DNA of 64,000 nt from Lithobates sylvaticus (taxonomy: Eukaryota; Chordata; Amphibia; Anura; Ranidae), in assembly GCA_028564925.1 (NCBI GenBank), contig CM053033.1, positions 114,982,252-115,046,251 of the forward strand, read 5' to 3'. Positions 57,814 to 64,000 of this stretch are shown here, piece after piece. The position numbers were made by a program, and so were the translations under genes. The notes below the pieces were generated by a model. The model saw only the letters and a program-made list of their open reading frames with translations. It had not been told where the DNA came from and did no database searches. Each line of letters starts with the position of its first letter. Position 1 is the first letter of the stretch.

Positions 57814-58870
57814 TTAACCACTTCAATACAGGGCACTTAAACACCTTCCTGCCCAGACCAATTTTGAGCTTTCAGCGCTGTCGCACTTTGAATGACAATT
57901 GTGCGGTCATGCTACACTGTACCCAAATGACATTTTTATCATTTTTTTTCCCCATAAATAAAGATTTCTTTTGGTGGTATTTGATCACCTCTACGGTTTT
58001 TATTTTTTGCTAAACAAATAAAAAAAACACCGAAAATTTTGAAAAAAAATATGTTTTTTTTGTTTCAGTTTCAAAACTTTGTAAATAATTAAGTTTTCTC
58101 CTTCACTGATGGGGCTGCACTGACGGGCATTGATGAGGCAGCACTGATGGGCAACGATGAGGTGGCACTGATGAAGTGGCACTGATGAGGTGGCATTGAT
58201 GGGCACTGATAGGTGGCACTTATGGGCGACACGGATGGGCACTGATAGGTGGCACAAATTGGCACTGATAGCTGGCACAGATTGGCATGGACAGGCGGCA
58301 TGGATGGGCATGGATAGGCAGCACAGATGGGCACAGATGAGCATGGATGGGCACTGATAGGCGGCACGGATGGGCACTGATAGGTGGCATTGTATTGTAG
58401 TGTACTGATGATTGCCAATCAGTGCCAAACAATAATGCATGCCAATCAGTAATGCCCATTGTGGGCAATGATTGGCATCCATTGTGGGCACTGATTGGTA
58501 TCCATTGTGGGCACTGACTGGCATCCCTGGTGGTCTAGGGTGGCATACCTGGTGCTGGGCATCCCTGGTGGTCTGGTGGCGTCCCTGGTGGTCCAGTGTG
58601 GGCATCCTCGGGGGGGGCTGCGCTGATAATCGATCAGCACAGACCCCCCCTGTCAGAGGAGCAGCCGATCGGCTCTCCTCTACTCGCGTCTGACAGACGC
58701 GAGTGAGGAAAAGCCGATCAACGGCTCTTCATAGTTACACTGGGATCAGCCGTGATTGGACACGGCTGACCACGTGGTAAAAAGTCTCCGTCGGAGACTC
58801 TTTACCGAGATCATAGTTGCGGGGCGTCAGTCTGAAAACGATCGCCATGATACGCGCCCCCGGGGGTGCT
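57814..58870. mobile_element. TTAA-type MITE, family A, with minisatellite
   Basis: TTAACCACTTCAATACAGGG at the left; the ACAATTGTGCGGTCATGCTAC and TTCTTTTGGTGGTATTTGATC blocks follow. 58110-58520 is a minisatellite with GATGGGCACTGATAGGTGGC units. A closing TTAA end was not found, so the right limit is approximate. Confidence 0.65.
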
Positions 58871-58948
58871 ATGTCTTGCTTCTCCTCCTCCATCACTTAT
58901 TCTTTGTTATCATCCACTCAGATAACATGACTGACCCTTCTGGGCCAG

Positions 58949-59266
58949 AAAACTGGCCATACACATACACTAGTAGATTTTCATACGAACATTTCAAAAA
59001 AAAATTCATAACAAAAATCTAAGTGCATTTAACGACTTGGCGAATGTCAATTGAAAGTACTGCCGAATTTCATTTGCTTTTACCATTTAATTTTGAAACG
59101 CATGGGCTTTCCTGAACAAACGCCACATTCACCGTTTAGTAATTAGTTAATTCAAGAAAAATCTTCTATCCTGCACCCTCTCTCATTACTGTGGTCAAAA
59201 ACGAACATCGATTTGACCCCATTAATGATATTGAATTAAGTTCTTCCTTTTGTATGGTCAGCTTTA
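58949..59266. mobile_element. MITE, family D
   Basis: CTGGCCATACACATACACTAG ... TTTGTATGGTCAGCTTTA are inverted ends. Interior has TTTCATACGAACATTTC and GAAAGT motifs shared with 33.7 kb. Confidence 0.55.
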
Positions 59267-59427
59267 GTCTTCAGAAATTTTGGCAGCCTCTGACAGTTTG
59301 TTGAAGCATGCCAGAAGTCTTAAATAGTCAAAATGGTAGTCACTGACATTCTCTTGTTATCCTGCCTCAGGCTCTGACCCCCTTTTGTAACATGCAAGCA
59401 ACTGCATAACCACTTATTACTATAAGT

Positions 59428-59773
59428 AAAGCTGGCCATACTTGGATTATGCTTTTTTTTTTTTTTTATATATTTTTTTTATATATAAAATGAACCAATT
59501 CCCTGATCCACACATTCAAGGTAGATGGTGGTATCCTCCCCGCTGTGGTAATGTATTCTGACAGTGGGACTCCTCCGCTGTGAGAATACACTGATCAGCG
59601 CTGCTGTTGATTGGCTGGATGCACTAATCAAACACAAATTTTTCAACATTCCTGTTTGAGAGGAGCTGATCACTAGGTTGAATCCTCTCAAACGAGAATG
59701 GCCATAGATGGATCAAAATTCAGCCGGTCCCTACTGAACAGGCCAAATTTGGATCCATCTATGACCAGCTTAA
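59428..59773. mobile_element. MITE, family D
   Basis: TAAAGCTGGCCATACTTGG ... CCATCTATGACCAGCTTAA. Interior TTCCCTGATCCACACATTC and CTGACAGTGGGACTCCTCC resembles 26.05-26.17 kb. Confidence 0.6.
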
Positions 59774-59852
59774 CCATGTTTAAATTAGTAATTTTTGCTA
59801 AAAAATTACTTATAACCCCCAGATATATTTTATTTTAGCAGAGACCCTAGGG

Positions 59853-59988
59853 CAGTGATGGCGAACCTTGGCACTCCAGATGTTTTGGAACTACATTTCC
59901 CATGATGCTCATGCACTCTGCAGTGTAGTGAAGCATTATTGGAAATGTAGTTCCAAAACATCTGGGGTGCCAAGGTTCGCCATCACTG
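59853..59988. mobile_element. palindromic hAT MITE (CAGTGATGGCGAACC)
   Basis: CAGTGATGGCGAACCTTGGC ... CAAGGTTCGCCATCACTG, flanked by CCCTAGGG (59845-59852) and CCCTAGGA (59989-59996). Contains GGAACTACATTTCCCATGATG. Confidence 0.8.
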
Positions 59989-60125
59989 CCCTAGGAAATA
60001 AAATGGCGATCGTTGCAATTTTTGGTGTAGCATTATTGGAAATGTAGTTCCAAAACATCTGGGGTGCCAAGGTTCGCCATCACTGCCCTAGGAAATAAAA
60101 TGGCGATCGTTGCAATTTTTGGTGT
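59932..60125 (+). repeat. perfect 97-bp tandem duplication
   Basis: 59932-60028 (AGCATTATTGGAAATG ... TTTTTGGTGT) is repeated without a mismatch at 60029-60125. It covers the right part of the hAT MITE and part of the A' element beyond it, so it happened after the MITE landed. Confidence 0.95.
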
Positions 60126-60190
60126 CACAAGGTATTTGCGCAGCAGTTTTTTAAACGTAATTTTTTGGGATAAAATACATTTTAATAAAT

Positions 60191-61127
60191 GAACCGCTTG
60201 CCGACCAGCTGACACAGTTATACTGTGGCAGGTTGGTATGGCTGCAGGAATCGGCGTAGGTGTATGTCGGGCTCGTACACAGCGTTCTGTGGTCGCACAC
60301 GCCGATTGGCCAGTGGGGGAGCCAATCAGCATGTCCGGCGTACACGATGTCAACCAGCTGCCCATGATCATTCCCCGCAGAGACAGAACGGGGATCTGTC
60401 AAAGTAAACAAGGCAGATCTCCCTTCTGACAGGGGATCACACAGAGATCCTGTCTTTCTGCTATGCAGGAAGACTGATCTGTGTGTTGTCCCAGGCAGTC
60501 CATCCCTCATACAGTTAGAAACACCTCTCAGGGAACACATTTAACTCCTTGATCGCCCCTGATGTTAACCCCTTCCCTGCCAGTGTCATTAGTACAATAA
60601 CAATGCATATGTTTAGCACTGATCACAGTAATAATGTCACTGGTTCCCCCAAAAAAGTGTCAAAAATGTCAGGTATCCAATCTGTCCGCCGCAATGTCGC
60701 AATCCTGCTAAAAAATACTGATCACCAGCATTGCTAGTAATAAAAAAAAAAATTATAAAAATGCCTTAAATCTATCCCCTATTTTGTAGATGCTATAACT
60801 TTTGCACAAACCAATCAATATACACTTATTGGGTTTTTTATTTACCAAAAATATGTAGAATAATACAAATTGGCCTAAATTAATGAAGAAATTCGATCTT
60901 TTTTATTTTTTATTGGGTATGTTTATAGCGCAAAAAAATAAAAACCACAGAGATCATCAAATACCACCAAAAGAAAGCTCTATTTGTGGAAAAAAAAGGA
61001 CATCAATTTTATTTGGGTACAACAACGCATGACTGCGCAATTGTCAGCTAAAATAACGCTGTGCCATATCGCAAAAAATGGCCTGATCATTAAGGGGGTA
61101 AATCCTTCCGGGGCTGAAGTGGTTTAA
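60191..61127. mobile_element. TTAA-type MITE, family A, inside A' copy 2
   Basis: GAACCGCTTGCCGACCAGC at the left; GGGGCTGAAGTGGTTTAAA at the right. Holds ATCCTGTC-type mid region, ACCAAAAGAAAGCTC and ACTGCGCAATTGTCAGC. The left TTAA is altered (TGAA), so it is older or mutated. Confidence 0.7.
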
Positions 61128-62069
61128 AAAAAAACACAATATATACCCCAATTTCTTCTATAACGTGAAAGATGATGTTACACTGAGTAAATAGATACCT
61201 AACATGTCACACTTTAAAATTGCGCACGCTCGTGGAATGGCGACAAACTACGGTACTTAAAAATCTCCATAGGTGCCGCTTTACACGCCTTTACAGGTTA
61301 CCTGTTTAGAATTAAAGGAGTTTGAGCTCTAGAATTATTGCTCTCGCTCTAACGTTCCTGGTGATACCTCACATGTGTGGTGCGAACACCTTTTTACTTA
61401 CGTATGCGTTAGCTTCTGCACACGAGCACGGAGGGATGGAGACGCTTTACTTTTTTCTTTTCTCTTCTTCTTAATCATTTTTTATTCCCTTTAATCATTT
61501 TTTTTTTTTTTAGGTCCGTTTTATTTTTATTACAAGGAATGTAAACATCAGTTTTAATAAAAAATAAGGATGACAGGCCCTCCATATGGAGAGGTCTGGG
61601 GTCAAAAAGACCCCAAAATCTCTCCTTTACCTTTTAAAAGCAAAAGATCAAAAAAAAAATAAAAATTTTTTTTTTTTAAAGCAAAAGATCAAAACAATGG
61701 TTTACTTCCACCCTGGACCGTAAGTGACGTCCTCCAAGGCCATAGACGCAATCAAAGAAGATCTACTTGTTGCAGAGCAAGAACGACAACGAAGGGGACA
61801 AGCTTGGCAGCAAGAAGCTTAAGGAGCAGAGGTGCCCGAGACTGAGCATCAATACCCGAGAGAGGAGGAAGATGCACGACATTGAAGGATACCTTGGACA
61901 GCCTCCAGTCCATCATCCCCTATGCCCACAGCCCATCTGTCAGGAAACTCTCCAAGATTGGCGGCTGTGCGAGTGAGGGGGACAAGTTTGTTTTGTTTGC
62001 AACCCCCCAAAATATTGAGCACCAGCCGCCACTGAGGTAAACTACTTGCAAACCACAACGTGTATATAT

Positions 62070-62930
62070 TAGGGCTGTTACTGATTAAAATTTTCGTGTT
62101 CGATTAATCAATTTTTTTTAAATTGATTAATCGACTAATTTCGATTAATTATAAAGCACATACAGATCCAACTACTTTTAGCTGATCTCTTTGCATTGCA
62201 ACTCTGCATTAGTCAGTGGTAAATGTGGTATACACTATATACAATCACCCAACACTAGTTAGTTTCCACAATCCATGACGTAACTTCACAGTTCACACAA
62301 ATACGTTTTAAATTCAAACTGTAGCACTGACGTAAGTAATTTTTTTTTTTCCACAGTATCGTGACAATCCCTCCACCTCCGGTTTAACTAATCACTCTTA
62401 CCTTATGGCATGGACCCCTGTGCAAACAAGTGGTCATGCAAGCGGGTATCAAAAGGGTTAACACGGACCATAAACTTCTCTCACGTCTTCTTAGATCTCA
62501 GCAAGGACGTCAGGTCATGGGCAGAAAGAAAAGATCTAAGTGCTCACCGCTTAAGTATAAGATTACATTTTTGTGTTCAAACACAAACTACTTACATAAA
62601 GATGATAAAAACACAGCATGTAAAACCGACAATCGTGTTAGTTCAGTAGGGTAGCAGCGGGCGACGTCATGCGTAGCTCCTCCCCCGTACACGTTACGTT
62701 CAATCAGAACTTCAACGTCTCCGGACTCCTCCCCCCTTCCCTTCGTTAGGGGACGGAGGCACTTGGGGAAGGAGGGAGGAGTCCGGTGACGTAGAAGTCT
62801 GTGACGTCACCGGATCTCCAACGGAACTCCCTGAAGCCGGCGGAGAGGTGAGTACCAACCAAAAGGATTTTGATCGATCAAAAAAATTAACGATTAATCG
62901 AGGAATTCATCTTTAATTTCCACAGCCCTA
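62070..62930. mobile_element. hAT-like MITE (TAGGGCTG, CGATTAATCG-rich ends), longer copy
   Basis: TAGGGCTGTTACTGATTAAA ... TTTCCACAGCCCTA, with TTCGATTAATC and ACGATTAATCG near the ends, matching 21975-22458 in reverse. Flanks GTATATAT and GTGTATAT. A GC-rich stem (CTCCGGACTCCTCC / GGAGGAGTCCGG) lies at 62718-62795. No transposase. Confidence 0.7.

Positions 62931-62933
<3 letters not shown>

Positions 62934-62979
<46 letters not shown>
62934..62979 (+). repeat. (TA)n microsatellite
   Basis: About 23 TA units between the hAT-like MITE and the Gypsy LTR. Confidence 0.9.
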
Positions 62980-62980
<1 letters not shown>

Positions 62981-62982
<2 letters not shown>

Positions 62983-63489
62983 ACCTGGGGGACAGGTAGC
63001 AGGTACAAAGCTCACTGGGATGGGCTGTTTAGTAAGGCACAGATACCAGATCCACTTGAGGTAGTGAAAACAGTGCTGGGTTTATTTGATTTAAATACAA
63101 GTCCATATACAGGTGCTGCACAGTCTTCCAGAAAACACATCAAAACAGAAATAACCAAACAAAAGTCCTAGCCGTGTCTCGGCTCTAACTATAACATACA
63201 CCGTCTCTAACTAGCAGGCTGAGCAAGCCTACCGCTTGTCAGCTTCTGCAAAGAGTTTTTAAAGGGTTTTACCAACCTTTTGGCTCCTCACAAACCATCC
63301 CTGTTTGTTTGTCCCAGGCAGAGAGCAAAGGCTGTTTGCTCAGGTGAGCTTAAATTAGCCTGGAAAGGAGGACTAAGATCCGAACTGGATCATGTATCAG
63401 AGACCTCTGAATGTGTATGAGAGGAGCCTGGGAGATGTATAAACCCCGAACAGGACTTCTCCTGGCTCTCTCTGGGACGCTCTGCTACA
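62981..63489 (-). repeat. 3' LTR of the Gypsy fossil
   Basis: On the minus strand it begins TGTAGCAGAGCG after the polypurine tract and ends near CCCAGGTTA at the (TA)n run. It contains AAATAAACCC as a likely polyadenylation signal. The outer end and target duplication are blurred by the microsatellite. Confidence 0.75.
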
Positions 63490-64000
63490 TATCCTCCCCC
63501 CTTGTTTCAACCCCAGGGTTGGAACACCTGTGGCCCAACAGGAGTGAACACGGGACAGGGCATCTACATTTCCCATCTCCACACCTGGCCTGTGTTTTAC
63601 GGTGAAGGAGTAATCCTGTAGAGCCAAAAACCACCAGTTCACCCGTCTATTAGTCTCCTTCTTTTGGGCCATCCATTTCAGGGGAGCATGGTCAGTTATT
63701 AAGTCAAACTGGCGCCCTAACAAATAGTACCTGAGCGCGTCCACGGCCCATTTTATGGCTAAACATTCTTTTTCAATGACTGCATACTTTTTCTCATGGT
63801 CATTGAGCTTTCTGCTTAGGTACACGACAGGGTGTTCTTCCCCATTGTATACCTGTGTGTACCGCCCCGATACCAACATCAGACGCATCCGTCTGAACCA
63901 AAAACTCTCTGGAGAAATCGGGAGAGTACAGTACTGGCTGTGCACACAGAGCCTTCTTCAGGACCTGAAAAGACTCCTCTGCTACTGGGGACCATTTCCC
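62981..64000 (-). mobile_element. Ty3/Gypsy retroelement fossil, 3' end, continues past the window
   Basis: Minus strand. From the window edge inward: the RNase H part of pol (63500-63945; motifs YLSRKLNDHEKKYAVIEKEC, ITDHAPLKW and GNVDALSR), a polypurine tract (63490-63504), then an LTR (62981-63489). RNase H lies directly before the tract with no integrase between, which suggests the Gmr1-like order with integrase upstream of RT. It is a fossil: the visible part seems to have about one or two breaks. Its 5' part lies right of the window. Confidence 0.85.

Larger units (their letters stand above)
59775..62050 (-). mobile_element. TTAA-type element, family A', copy 2, split twice
   Basis: Reverse-oriented relative of 27160-28496: CTTATAACCCCCAGATATA, AAATGGCGATCGTTGC, ATACCTCACATGTGTGG, AATTATTGCTCTCGC and GATGACAGGCCCTCC all pair with copy 1. 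Split by a hAT MITE (59853-59988) and by a family A element (60191-61127). The left end is cut by the family D element. Confidence 0.65.

Noticed and set aside
58000-58605. 201-codon minus-strand open frame rich in Pro, Ser, Cys and His
   Set aside because: It is the translation of the GATGGGCACTGATAGG minisatellite in a family A element; the repeat explains the openness.

Overview
The window is vertebrate nuclear DNA, most likely from a frog of the ranid group. This is inferred from the dense, nested DNA transposons (Tc1/mariner, hAT, piggyBac-like TTAA elements, PIF/Harbinger-like MITEs with ends such as GTGTGTATGGGGCT), an L1/Tx1-like LINE and Ty3/Gypsy-type LTRs. No bacterial genes, rRNA, tRNA or CRISPR array was seen.

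One host gene can be supported. On the minus strand, three short exons read as the start of an allograft inflammatory factor 1 family protein (AIF1/Iba1, or its paralogue AIF1L): exon 1 at 46242-46269 (coding part), exon 2 at 43699-43760 and exon 3 at 8178-8244. Each has GT/AG splice sites, the phases agree (1, 0, 1), and joined they give the family signature QGGKAFG. The EF-hand exons are not in the window and should lie off its left edge. Intron 1 is about 2.5 kb, intron 2 about 35.5 kb and intron 3 more than 8.1 kb, so a gene that is compact in mammals is stretched across more than 46 kb here by transposon load.

Layout. 1-8.2 kb (intron 3): TTAA elements, Harbinger-like MITEs, a GC minisatellite and a Tc1 remnant. 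8.2-43.7 kb (intron 2): a 62-bp minisatellite, hAT elements with perfect 8-bp target duplications, solo LTRs, an inverted-arm Tc1 derivative and an almost whole Tc1 (39.3-40.9 kb). 43.8-46.2 kb (intron 1): diverged MITEs. 46.27-46.5 kb: likely 5' UTR and promoter. Right of this is upstream intergenic DNA. It holds a four-level insertion stack (46.7-53.75 kb: Tc1 derivative, then a LINE, then four younger elements inside the LINE), several TTAA elements, and at the right edge the 3' end of a minus-strand Gypsy element.

The most useful observations are the AIF1-family exons, the datable insertion stacks, a 1.84-kb hAT hairpin with a perfect 8-bp duplication, an inverted-arm Tc1 subfamily seen twice in opposite orientation, and two different hAT MITEs that hit the same 8-bp site in two copies of one host transposon. 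No wholly new system was found. Family names for repeats rest on end sequences and target-site duplications read by eye, not on a database search.
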